In this document: positions 12,323-24,158 of the stretch, piece by piece | Position numbering within the stretch: the first letter of the stretch is position 1 | Layout of the letters: the number at the start of each line of letters is the position of its first letter | NCBI GenBank assembly: GCA_029379385.1 | Contig: CM055617.1 | Location: forward strand, 8,494,001 to 8,558,000 | Source: Quillaja saponaria | Taxonomy: Eukaryota > Streptophyta > Magnoliopsida > Fabales > Quillajaceae | DNA: 64,000 nucleotides | Reading direction: 5' to 3' | Notes under the pieces: generated by a model | Told to the model about the DNA's origin: nothing | The model's input: only the letters and a program-made list of their open reading frames with translations | Databases searched by the model: none | Translations under genes and position numbers: made by a program

Positions 12323-13036
12323 ATAAGTCCCACACTTTTAATTGAAGCATTTCCTTACTTTTATCTTTTCTTATGTTTAATTTTTTATTTTAAAATATTG
12401 ATTAAGTGAACCAATTTTTAAAAAATCATATAAATTAAAATTAAAAATAAATAAATTCATTATATAATAATTAAATAAAAGAATAAAAATTAATCAAAAT
12501 CTCATTATCTCTTTTCATATTTTTATTAATAAATTTAAAGAAAAAATATATTATTTTCAAATTCAACTTGTATTACTTTTCAAGATGACACCTAAAAAAT
12601 AAATCTTAAATTAAAAAATATATTAAAATATTTGTATGGTAAAAAATTAACATATAAATCTAAAATTACCCATAAAGACAATAGTTTTACTTTATAGAGA
12701 AAAAGTATGAAAGGAGATGATGAAAATCTCATTAATTTTTAAAAGATATTATTCTTCTTCTGATTATTAAATAATTAATCCATATTTCCTAAGTAAATTA
12801 CAAGATAGGAGTGAAGGAAAATAAACAAGAGGCATGTACCTTACTTTTTCTTATTGTAGGATCGGATGGTTATAATAAAAACAATTATGATAATAATTGC
12901 AACATTAAAACATTAATTAAAAGAGGCATGTTTTAATTGTAAAACATGTGCCATTCACTCATTAGTAAATATGTTATTGATTAGCAATTGAAATCCCACT
13001 AATCTGAAGTAACCCAATTAAGGCCCCAATAAGATT
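12323..13036. other. AT-rich spacer between CACTA element and FKBP12 array
   Basis: Very AT-rich, with no coding signal or RNA gene seen. Confidence 0.5.
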
Positions 13037-16000
13037 ATGTACAATGCCATCAAGATTATGTACATTGTATTAATGATGCAATTAGAACATGACAATATAA
13101 ATAAGGGAATTATGGAATGCATGACCTAGCCATCATGTATAATATTTATTTTCTTTGCCCACTAGAAACAATCATCTACTTAATTACACCCTTGCATTTC
13201 ATAAAAGGCCCAAAAGAAGTTTTAAAAGACTTAAAATTTTAATAATATACTCATACCGTACACAATTTTTTGTATAACTTGTATTGTAAATAATGCATGG
13301 TGGTATACCATGTTGCTTAGAGTAGAGGGAGCAAGCACCAAAATCTCAATTAAAGTTATATTAATCTTATGATGATGCTGCCCTCTGGGCCACAACTACA
13401 CTCGAAACATGTTTCCGTTTGGGATATTAGCAATACAATGCTTAGCCTTGCAAAATTTCTCAGCAAAATGTTTTTCTATGTCGTCACAAAAAAAATAAAA
13501 AAAATTGTGCTTCTTTATGTGATTTATAGAAGCATAGTGGAGCATCATGATGTGAATTTAACTTAGTTTTTAAATAACATATTTTAAGTTTATTTATAGT
13601 TTTTTTTAACAGTAAGATGGTGTCTCACTACATTAATCTTTCAAAATAAAATCTTAATAATTTATATCACAAGTTGCTATTCTTACACAATAAAATCTTA
13701 ATAATTTACATCACAAGTTGATAGAAATTATAGTGGGATAGTTATGGACTTTAGCTCATATTTCCTTCTTCTTAATTTCAAATTCGAACACGAAAACCCT
13801 TTAATTATAGAGAAAAAAAAAATATTTTCTTCGTTTTGCTTTAATTCACTATTTTTGTACTATATATAGTCCATTTGTGGGAGCTTTAGTGGTGTGTATA
13901 GGGCAACACACTTACAGCAGTAATAGTGGTTGGCGACGTCTGGGGTGCATTATGGTATCAACTTTTTATTGTGAAAAATTGAGCCCCTTTCAATTTCTTT
14001 ATCTTAACAAAGTAAGGAAAAAACTATATACAAATATGGAAAGCAAAAAAGATAAGGTAATCACTTCAAAGAATTATCATCAATATTGTGGTTGAAATCC
14101 CTCGCCATTTATTTACCATAATATTAAACCTTCACAAGGATTTTAAGTGAATGATATTCAGCATTAAAAAGGAGAGATTTTGCCCTCCCATGGACGAGTC
14201 ATAAGGACCATAATTCACAAGATGTGATGGGGGTTTGGAAGTAAGTTAGCTTGGGAGGAGAATTGTGTACAAATATTTACACTAATGCACATTGTAGGAA
14301 AGAAAGTTAGCCTGCTTGGGCTAGTTCTTTGATGAATATAAAACCCTTACTCATTGAGTTCTCAAGGGAACACTGCAATGAGGTTGACATCCAACTTGAA
14401 AGTCTAAGTTTGAAGTTTGTTATGTTCAAGGATATGTGAGATTTGAAAAGTAACATCCATAGAGGTGATATGTTTTACAATTACCAACAGTTTACCAAGT
14501 AGTTACTCTGCCCTTAAGACTTCAATATCATAAACCAATTCTGTGTTAGGCAGAATTCCCCAAGCAGGAAAGCCACCAGCACCATAAGCATAATCAGGAG
14601 ACAACTGCAAAATTAGCAAATAGATTTTTTTAAGAGGTATATTCGAATTAATGGCTAGAAAGAAAAGATGAAAGAGAAACTGAAATGAAAAAGGACATAT
14701 AGAAGAAGTGAAAAAGATTTTATTAGAATCGATTGAGATAATGCAATGCAACAGGACAAGAAAGGGGCTCAGTTTTGATAAACTTTTTATTTTTAATGCT
14801 CAATCCAAATCTTTATGGAAATCATAGCTAAGATAATGCAAGAATTTTTAAGTAAAAAGTAAATAAATAACAAGATTAATCTGAGTTTTGCTCAAATGAG
14901 TGTTTAATCTCATAAATAAACCCTTTGAGAAAATATTTAAAATTTGATTACTATGTGGAATATTTCCATCTCTACTAAAGTGATAAATTAGCACAAAAGT
15001 GAAATATTACCCGCAGACGAGCAACTTCTCCCACTTGCATTCCAAGCACCACCTTCATCCCATCCTACATAGTGATTGGTATTATATGATTAATTCCCAA
15101 AACTTTAATAAACTCAATCTGCTTATGTAATGCATATCGTGTAAGAAAAGACATAAAATAGTTGCTGTACTAAACAAAAAGCAATCTCCACAAATACACA
15201 CTCACCAAACATCTTTTCACTACAAGGTTTGATTGTACAAGGAAAGGGATACAAGGTAGTATTTACAACCTGAGATCTGATTATATTTCCCTTAAAATGC
15301 TTAAAATTGATTTCTTGATGAAAGTTTCTTCTTTTTTTTAAAATAAAAAATAAAAAAGTTTGGACGTCTTTCAGGCAGTTCCTTTAGTACAGTACTATAG
15401 ATCAGTAAATATTTTTTTTGGACAAGATGAGTAAAATATATTAAATAAATGCAAACTCTAAAGATCATGCAAGCTATGAAGAGAAGAAACATAATTGTAA
15501 ATTCACCTTTTATAATAAAGCCTTGGCCAATTTTGAATGTGAAAGGGTTCTGCCCGGGATCCTTTGTGCTATATAAGAAAAAGACGATATTTTTAGTCCA
15601 ATTTTAAGAAAGGGGGACCTAGAAAACAAGTCCATATCAACTATTCTCTTTTTGACACAAAATGCTAAACACAAAGACATCTTCTGACCTCCAAAACTTT
15701 TTAGAAAGGTCAGCATTTTTTCCTGCATTAAAGAACATCATGCAAAAGATAATTAGGATATACAGATATCCAGCTTCGTTCCTAGTATGTAATGATTAAG
15801 AATGTAATTAAAATACAAAAAAGATATTCAGTTTCAAACCAACAAGATCACCAAAACACTCCACACACCATTTTATGTGGTTCGGCCAAGCTAAGCCTAC
15901 ATCCACGGAGAGATCAAAACTTTCACTATGAGAAAATAAGTACAAGAATAGACTCTAGTTTTTACCCCTGAAAAATCTAGTCTCAATATCCCTTGTACAC

Positions 16001-16925
16001 CATTCACAGACCCTGAGAAAATCCCTATTTCTCTAAATAGACAAACCAGGTAATCAGAAATCCTCTTTTGATATTTAAGACACTAGTATGGAAGTCAACT
16101 TTATCATACATATCTATTATTATGACTTTAGCTTGCAATCAAAGAATATTTTCCATCATATAAGCCTCCCCAGAAGCCAGTAGATATAGATAAGCCTGAG
16201 TCGTAAAAACTCATTATCTTTTTAACTATGAAACAAAATTTTCATCAGAAGCTTCCTCACAAAAGTACAATCCCCTATCCTGCCCCTAGAACAGTCCAAG
16301 GGGAAACTAAAAAAATTCTATATAATCTAAGGCAAGGGACCCCAAATAACCTCTCCGCTAAATTCCATAACTAATCAGTCCTTGTGTAAATACTGATAAT
16401 AGCCCACATGAAGAAGCCAGCAGCATGATACAGAGCCAAACCATTATATGAATAAGAAGTTCTGCCACAAAAAGAATCCTTAAAAAAATTTTGCAATTTC
16501 AAAGCCTAGAAATAAACATCAACCATGAGCTGCTCTTGGCAAGTAAGATACAGCTTGGTTTCTCAAGAGATCTAAGACTATGTTTGGCACATTGGAAAAA
16601 ATAGAACCAAAATTGTTCACGGGGTGTACTCAATTATCAAACCACCCATCTATCTATCTTTGTTTTAAATGTAATATCTTTAAGCGGAGGTCATCTTGAA
16701 AGAGTTTTTATTCAATATGATCATGTTCCACTGCCTTGAATCTTGATGATGTTACGTGTCGTCCACTCAATCAGATTACGAAAAAAAATAACCCAATTTT
16801 CACACCTCAATTAACTAATAATTGTCAAAAGATAAAACACTAGAATATAATGAAATGCCCATTCTCATATAGTTTTCCTACACTTTCTGGGAAACCAAAC
16901 AGCAAGAAACATCCAAAGCGAACAA
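13037..16925. repeat. FKBP12 tandem repeat unit 1
   Basis: Homologous to unit 2 from TGTACAATGCC onward (compare about 16926). It carries exons 5-2 of the FKBP12 gene plus part of intron 1, then ends about 175 bp short of where exon 1 should be. The end at about 16925, after the shared sequence CCAAAGCGAACAA, is the duplication junction. Confidence 0.8.
14503..15722 (-). pseudogene. FKBP12: FKBP12 copy 1: exons 2-5 only, frameshift in exon 4
   Basis: FKBP12 is the small cytosolic FK506-binding peptidyl-prolyl isomerase. Exons on the minus strand: exon 2 15689-15722 (KNADLSKKFW), exon 3 15507-15568 (TKDPGQNPFTFKIGQGFIIK), exon 4 15011-15064, exon 5 14503-14604 (SPDYAYGAGGFPAWGILPN, ends VLRAE). 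All have GT-AG borders. Exon 4 is 54 nt where copy 3 has 53: an extra G in GAAGGTGGTGCTT breaks the frame, though WDEG is still readable before it. The residue equivalent to plant Cys80 is Leu. Exon 1 is absent from this unit; the nearest one upstream belongs to unit 2, so transcripts from there could splice into exon 2 in phase. Exon 3 here is closer to other plant FKBP12s than that of copy 3. Confidence 0.88.
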
Positions 16926-17912
16926 ATGTACAATGCCGTCGAGAAATATGGAATGCACGACCTAGCCATCAAGTATAATCTTTATTTTCTCTGCCCACTA
17001 GCAACAATCATCTACTTAATTACACCCTTGCATTTCATAAAAGGCCAAAATGAAGATTAAAAGACTTCAAATTATAATAATATATACTAATACCATCCAA
17101 TAATTTTTGTATAACATGTTCGAGTAGAAGGAGCAAGCACCAAATACAATTAAAATTATACTATCTTATGATGATGTCTGCCATTTGGGTCACAACTACA
17201 CTCTAAACATGATTCTATTTGGGATATTAACAATACAATGCCTTGCAAAATTTCTCAGCAAAATGTTTTTCTATGTTGTCACAAAAAAAAAAAAAAAAAA
17301 AAAAAAGTGCTCCTTTTTGTGATTTCTAGAAGCATAGTGGTGAGTTGGATAAGGGCATCATGTACCATATATAATCCATTAGTGAGAGCTTTAGTGGTGT
17401 GTTTAGGGCAACACACTTACAGCAGTAATAGGGGTTGGGGATGTCTGGGATGCATTATGGTAAAAACTTTTTGTTGTGAAAAAATTGAGCAAATTGAGCC
17501 CCTTTCAATTTTTTTTCTCTTAACAAAGAAAGAAAAAAACTATATATACATATATGGAAAGCAAAAAAGAAAAGGTAATCACTTTAAAGAATTATCATCA
17601 TTATTGTGGTTGAAATCCCTTCCATTTAGCACCATAATCTTAAACCTTCATAAGGGTTAAGTGATTGGTATTGATCATTAGAGAGGAGAGCTTTTTCCTC
17701 CCGACGAGTCATAAGGACCATAATTCACAAATTATGGTGAATATTTAAGAAACTCCAATTCATTGAGTTCTCAAGGGGACACTGCAGTGAGGCTGACATC
17801 CAACTTTAAAGTCTCAAGTTCGAAGTTTGTTGCGTTCAAGGATATGTGAGATTTGAAAATTAACATCCATATAGGTGATATGTTTTACAATTACCAACAG
17901 TCTACCAAGAAG

Positions 17913-19641
17913 TTACTCTGCGCTTAAGAGTTCAATATCATAAACCAATTCTGTGTTAGGCAGAATTCCCCAAGCAGGAAAACCATCAGCACCATAAGCA
18001 TAGTCAGGAGAGCACTGCAAAATTAGCAAATAGATTTTTTTAAGTGGTATATTCCAATTAATGACTAGAAAGGAAAGATGAAAGAGAAACTGAAATGAAA
18101 AAGGACATAGAGAAGAAGTGAAATAGAATCGACTGAGATAATGAAATGCAACAGAACAAGAAAGGGGCTCAGTTTTGATAAACTTTCTATTTCACCCATT
18201 CTTTTTTTTTTTGGGGGGGGGTGGGTGGGTGGGTTTATTGGGTGTGAGTAGTTACTTCGTCATGAACAAATGCGTCATCAATACATTTCACAACATATTA
18301 ACACCTGAAAACTTAAGAAAAACAACAGAGTCCTGCTCGAAATCCTAAATCAACTAGGAGACAATCTAATTTACAATGTAATTCTTCAGCTGTTCAGATG
18401 CAGCAATGCTCAATCCAAATCTTTATGGAAATCATAGCTAAGATAATGCAAGAATCTTTAAGTAAAAAATAAATAAATAACAAGATTAAGTTTTGCTCAA
18501 ATGAGTGCTTAATCTCATAAAGAAAGCCTTTGAGAAAATATTCAAATTTTGATTACTATGTGGAATATTTCCATCGTATAAGCCTCCCCAGAAGCCAGTA
18601 GATATAGATAAGTCTGAGTCCTAAAAACATGCATAAAAACTCATTATCTTTTGAACTGTGAAACAAAATTTTCATCAGAAGCTTCCTCACAAAAGTACAA
18701 TCCCCTATCCTGCCCATAGGACTGTCCAAGGGGAAACAAAAAATTCTATATACTAAGGCAAGGGACCCCACATAATCTCTCCGCTAAATTCCATAACAAA
18801 TCAGTCCTTGTGTAAATACTGATAATAGCACACATGAAGAAGCCAGCAGCATGATACAGAGTCAAATCATTATATGAATAAGATGTTCTGCCACACAAAG
18901 AATCCTTAAGATTTTGCAATTTCAAAGCCTAGAAATAAAACATCAACCATGAGCTGCACTTGGTAAGTAAGATACAGGTTGGTTTCTCGAGAGAACTAAG
19001 ACTATGTTTGGCACATTGGAAAAAATAGAACTAAAATTGTCCACGGAATACACTCAATTATCAAACCACCCATCTATCTATCTATCTTTGTTTTCAATGT
19101 AATATCTTCAAGAGGAGGTCATCTTGAAAGAGTCTTTATTCAATATGATCATGTTTCACTGCTTTGAATCTTGATGATGTTACGTGTCGTCCACTCAATC
19201 AGATTGGCAAAAATTAATGTATTATTTTACGAAAAAAAATAATCCCAATTTTCACACCTCAATTAACTAATAATTGTCAAAAGAAAAAACACTAGAATAC
19301 AATGAAAAGCTCATTCTCTTGTAGTTTTCCTACACTTTCTGGGAAACCAAACAGCAAGAACATCCAAAGCGAACAATTGTGTGAGAACTGTTTTTTGAGC
19401 AAAATTTGATCCTTTTCCAAGTTCAAGAAAATCCAAATTCAAAAGAAAAAAAAATCTTTGGCAAAAGATTGAACCAAATTCTATATTTTAACACACTGAA
19501 ATTGTTACACAGTTGCTGATAGATTAGAAGCGGAGAGAGAAAGAGACGCTAACCATAACCAGTGCAGTGAATAGTGACATTCTGACCATGCACGACCTTA
19601 GGACCAGTTCCAGGCCTCACAATCTGTTTCTGCACTCCCAT
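17913..19641 (-). pseudogene. FKBP12: FKBP12 copy 2: exons 1 and 5 only, exons 2-4 deleted
   Basis: Exon 1 is 19554-19641 (MGVQKQIVRPGTGPKVVHGQ, ending with one base of the next codon, donor GTTAGC). Exon 5 is 17913-18014 (CSPDYAYGADGFPAWGILPN, ends LLSAE). Between them, sequence matching intron 4 of the other copies runs to about 18573 (GGAATATTTCCATC) and changes directly into intron 1 sequence (GTATAAGCCTCCCC), so exons 4, 3 and 2 are gone. The ATTTCCATC / ATTTTCCATC similarity at the two ancestral sites suggests microhomology-mediated deletion. Exon 1 ends in phase 1 and exon 5 starts in phase 0, so direct splicing would be out of frame. Promoter and start are intact, so it may still be transcribed. 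Confidence 0.88.
18213..18233 (+). other. Potential G-quadruplex in FKBP12 copy 2 intron
   Basis: A G9 run followed by TGGG repeats gives at least four G-runs with one-base loops, the strongest class of parallel quadruplex motif. On the transcribed minus-strand product it is C-rich. Confidence 0.6.
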
Positions 19642-20645
19642 CGTTTCCTCTACTGCTGCTTAGGGTTTTCGTTTTCGTTGTTTGTGTTAAAAGCTTTTAT
19701 TGAAAACCTTCAAACTCAGTTATGGCTTCCACTAACAGAAAGAGCTGAGAGAGAGAGTGAAAGAGAAGGAAGAATTCAGAGATTTCTTACTACTGAATCA
19801 GATCCTTACAATGAATTACCATTAAGCTTTTATCCTAGCTTACAGTTATAACCATCTAACAGACTAACGGCTACTGTAACAGATTACCAGCTTAAGCCTA
19901 GCCAACCCGTTGGCATGGGCATCACTTGGACATTTTTTTTTAAAAAAAATTTCACATTCACACCTTGATATGTACCAAATTGACAAACAAAGCTTCACAA
20001 ATATGAAAATTTAAAATTAGCTGTTTTTTACCCAAAATAAAAAGTTTTAAAATAGGCCTCTTGATGAAATAAAATAATACAGAAATTTCATTTTTATATT
20101 TTGAAAAGTTATAACTTGTAAGTTCTCTTGTTCTGCAAAGCTATTAGATTGCAAAGTCTCTTAATGTTATATAAAGAATTGATAATCAGACTTTTAGACA
20201 TATAGATTTATAAGAAAGAATATATTACTACATCTTAGTTGTATAGCAGATAGACACAAAAGATCTCTTACCATCAAAAAGATTTCTCTCACAACTTACA
20301 ATATATGAGTGAACTTGTGACTAATTTAATTTGCACAAATACATTTTTGGTTAAAAAAAAATGTTTGGTGAAATAAAAAAGGTTCTTCCACATTATAGGT
20401 TTGTGCTTCAAATATTTAAGAATCTCTAATTGTAGGAAAGAAAGTTATCTTGCTTGGTCTAGTTCTTTGATGCATATTTAAGAAACTCTAATTCATTGAG
20501 TTCTCAAGGGGACACTGAAGTAAGGCTGACATCCAACTTTAAAGTCACAAGTTCGAAGTTTGTTGCGTTCAAGGATATGTGAGATTTGAAAAGTAACATC
20601 CATATAGGTGATATGTTTTACAATTACCAACAGTCTACCAAGTAG

Positions 20646-23600
20646 TTACTCTGCGCTTAAGAGTTCAATATCATAAACCAATTCTGTGTTAGGCAGAATT
20701 CCCCAAGCAGGAAAACCATCAGCACCATGAGCATAATCAGGAGAGCACTGCAAAATTAGCAAATAAATTTTTTAAAGAGGTATATTAGAATTAATGGCTA
20801 AAAAGATGAAGAGAAACCGAAATGAAAAAGGACATATACAAGAAGTGAAATAGAATCGATTGAGATAATGAAATGCAACAGGACAAGAAAGGGGCTCAGT
20901 TTTGATAAACTTTCTATTGCACCTATTCTTTTTTTGGAGGGGGAGGGGGGCGGGGGCCCCTGTGTGTGGGGTTGGGTGGGTGTGAGTAATTACTTCGCCA
21001 TGAACAAATGCATCATCAATACATTTCACAACACATTAACACCTGATATCTTAAGAAAAACAACAGAATCCTGCTGGAAATCCTATTAATGGCTAGAAAA
21101 ACAATGCTCAATAAATTTTTTTAGGTATATTCCAATTAATGGCTAGAAAGGAAAGATGAAAGAGAAACTGAAATGAAAAAGGACATATAGAAGAAGTGAA
21201 AAAGATTTTGTTAGAATCGATAGAGATAACGAAATGCAACAGGACAAACAAGGGGCCCAGTTTTGATGAACTCTTTATTATAACTTTTCTTTCTTTCTAT
21301 CTTTTTAGTTACCTCGTCATGAACAAATGCATCATCAATACATTTCACGACACATTAACACCTGAAAACTTAAGAAAAACAACAAAGTCCTGCTCGAAAC
21401 CCTAAATCAACCAGGAGACAATCTAATTCACAATGTAATTCTTCAGCTGTTCAGATGCAGCAATGCTCAATCCAAATCTTTATGGAAATCATAGCTAAGA
21501 TAATGCAAGAATTTTTAAGTAAAAAATTATAATAATAAGATTAATCTGAGTTTTGCTCAAATGAGTGCTTAATCTCATAAAGAAAGCCTTGGAGAAAATA
21601 TTCAAACAATAGACATTTTGATTACTGTGTGGAATATTTCCACCTCTATTGAAGTGATAAAATAGCACAAAAGTGAAATATTACCCGCAGACGAGCAACT
21701 TCTCCCACTTGCATTCCAAGCACACCTTCATCCACTCCTACATAGTGATTGATATTACATGATTAATTGCCAAAATTTTAATAAACTCAACCAGCTCATG
21801 CCATGCATATCATTTAAGAAAAGACATAAAATAGTTGCTGTACTATACAAAGAGCAATCTCCACAAATACACACTCACCAAACTTCTTTTCACTACAGGG
21901 TTTGATTGTACAAGGAAGGGGATACAAGGTAGTATTTACAATCATTAGATCTGATTATATTTCCCTTAAAATGTTTACAATTGATTTCTTGATGAAAAGT
22001 TTTTTAAAAAAAAACAAAACAAAATAAAAAAGTTTAGACGCTTTTCAGGAAGTTCCTTTAATGCAGTACTATAGATGAGTAAATATTTCTTTTGGACTAG
22101 ATGAGTAAAATATATTAAATAAATGCAACCACTAAAGACCATGCAATCTATGAAGAGAAGAAACATAATGGTAAAATCACCTTTTATAACAGAGCCTGAC
22201 CCAATTTTGAATGTATAAGGATTCTCCCCGCGATCCATTGTGCTATATAAGAAAAAGAAGATATTTTTAGTCCAATTTTAAGAAAGGAGGACCTGGAAAA
22301 CAAGTCTATGTCAACTATTCTCCTTTAAACACAAAATGCTAAAAATACAAAGACATCTTCTGACCTCCAAAACTTTTTAGAAAGGTCAGCATTTTTTCCT
22401 GCATTAAAGAACATCAAGCAAAAGATAATTAGGATATGTAAAATGCAGACAGATATCCAGCTTCTTTCCTAGTATGTAATGATTAAGGAATGTAATTAAA
22501 ATACCAAAAAGATATTCAGTTTCAAACCAACAAGATCACCAAGACAAATTAATAAATTGCCAGAAGAGAAGAATTAAAGACTCCTCTTGCAATTTATAGG
22601 ATGGGTGTGATATGCTGTATTAGAATGTTAGCCTTCACATAAATTATTAACATAATCATGAAACTTTCATATGCATGAGAATTTACTATTTAAAACTATT
22701 GTATTTTAGTCAAGGACACGAGAGGAAGCGAAACCAAAATTCAATATCACATCACTCACATACCTGATTTAATGGACAAAGAAAACATACAACAAAACAC
22801 TCAACACACCATTTTACATATGGTTTGGCAAAACTATGCCTACATCCACTAAGAGATCAAAACTTTCACCATGAGAAAATAAGTACAAGAATAGACTCTA
22901 GTTTTTACAACTGAAAAATCTAGTCTCAATATCCCTTGTACGCCATTCACAAACCCAGAGAAAATCCCTATTTCTCTAAATAGAAAAACCATGTAATGCA
23001 GAAATCCTCTTTTAATATTTTAAGACACTAGTAGGGAAGTCAACTTTACCATACATATATATTATTATGACATTAGCTTGCAATCAAAAAATATTTTCCA
23101 TCGTATAAGCCTCCCCAGAAGCCAGTAGATATAGATAATCCTGAGTCCTAAAAACATACATAAAAACTCATTATCTTTTTAACTATGAAACAAAATTTTC
23201 ATCAGAAGCTTCCTCACAAAAGTACAATCCCCTATCCTGCCCCTAGAACTGTCCAAGGGGAAACTAAAAAAATTCTATATAATCTAAGGCAAGGGGACCC
23301 CAAGTAACCTCTCGGCTAAATTCCATAACTAATCAGTCCTTGTGTAAATACTGATAATAGCACACATGAAGAAGCCAGCAGCATGATACAGAGTCAAACC
23401 ATTATATGAATAAGATGTTCTGCCACACAGAATCCTTAAGATTTTGCAATTTCAAAGCCTAGAAATAAAACATCAACCATGAGCTGCACTTGGTAAGTAA
23501 AGATACAGGTTGGTTTCTACTATGTTTGGCACATTGGAAAAAATAGAACTAAAATTGTCCATGGGATACACTCAATTATCAAACCACCCATCTATCTATC

Positions 23601-24158
23601 TTTGTTTTCAATGTAACATCTTTAAGAGGAGGTCATCTTGAAAGAGTCTTTATTCAATATGATCATGTTTCACTGCCTTGAATCTTGATGATGTTACGTG
23701 TCGTCCACTCAATCAGATTGGCAAGAATTAATGTATTATTTTACGAAAAAAAAATAATCCCAATTTTCACACCTCAATTAACTAATAATTGTCAAAAGAA
23801 AAAAACACTAGAATACAATGAAAAGCTCATTCTCTTATTGTTTTCGTACACTTTCTGGGAAACCAAACAGCAAGAGCATCCAAAGCGAACAATTGTGTGA
23901 GAACTGCTTTTTGAGCAAAATTTGATCCTTTTCCAAGTTCAAGAAAATCCAAATTCAAAAGAAAAAAAAAATCTTTGGCAAAAGATTGAACCAAATTCTA
24001 TATTTTAACAAACTGAAATTGTTACACAGTTACTGATAGATTAGAAGCGGAGAGAGAAAGAGACGCTAACCATAACCAGTGCAGTGAATAGTGACATTCT
24101 GACCATGCACGACCTTAGGACCAGTTCCAGGCATCACAATCTGTTTCTGCACTCCCAT
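20646..24158 (-). CDS. FKBP12: FKBP12 peptidyl-prolyl cis-trans isomerase, copy 3 (only complete copy)
   Basis: Five coding exons: 24071-24158, 22365-22398, 22181-22242, 21685-21737, 20646-20747; together 339 nt, 112 residues, the usual plant FKBP12 length. All introns are GT-AG and phases match. Landmarks: start MGVQKQIVMPGTGPKVVHGQ, KNADLSKKFW, TMDRGENPYTFKIGSGSVIK, VLGMQVGEVARLR, GFPAWGILPNTELVYDIE. The plant cysteine pair Cys26/Cys80 is present. Two pocket residues differ from the family: residue 63 is Val where Trp is expected (human Trp59; copy 1 still encodes WDEG) and residue 86 is His where Tyr is expected (human Tyr82; copies 1 and 2 have DYAYG). The fold should form, but drug binding and isomerase activity may be weakened. 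Upstream sequence is nearly the same as that of copy 2. Confidence 0.92.
20937..20980 (+). other. G-rich tract with quadruplex potential in FKBP12 copy 3 intron 4
   Basis: Several G-runs of 3-6 separated by A, C, TT or short loops, at the position equivalent to the G-tract in copy 2 but with a different sequence, so the tract is evolving quickly. Confidence 0.5.

Larger units (their letters stand above)
16926..20410. repeat. FKBP12 tandem repeat unit 2
   Basis: Second unit of the array. It contains 3' flank, exon 5, a fused intron 4/intron 1, exon 1 and about 0.75 kb of upstream sequence that is repeated at 24159-24940. Confidence 0.8.

Noticed and set aside
13877..17660. Similar short frames at 13877-14095 and 17238-17660
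   Set aside because: Both lie in the duplicated FKBP12 3' flank and start in or near homopolymers; the shared peptide reflects duplication of non-coding DNA. No exon signals.
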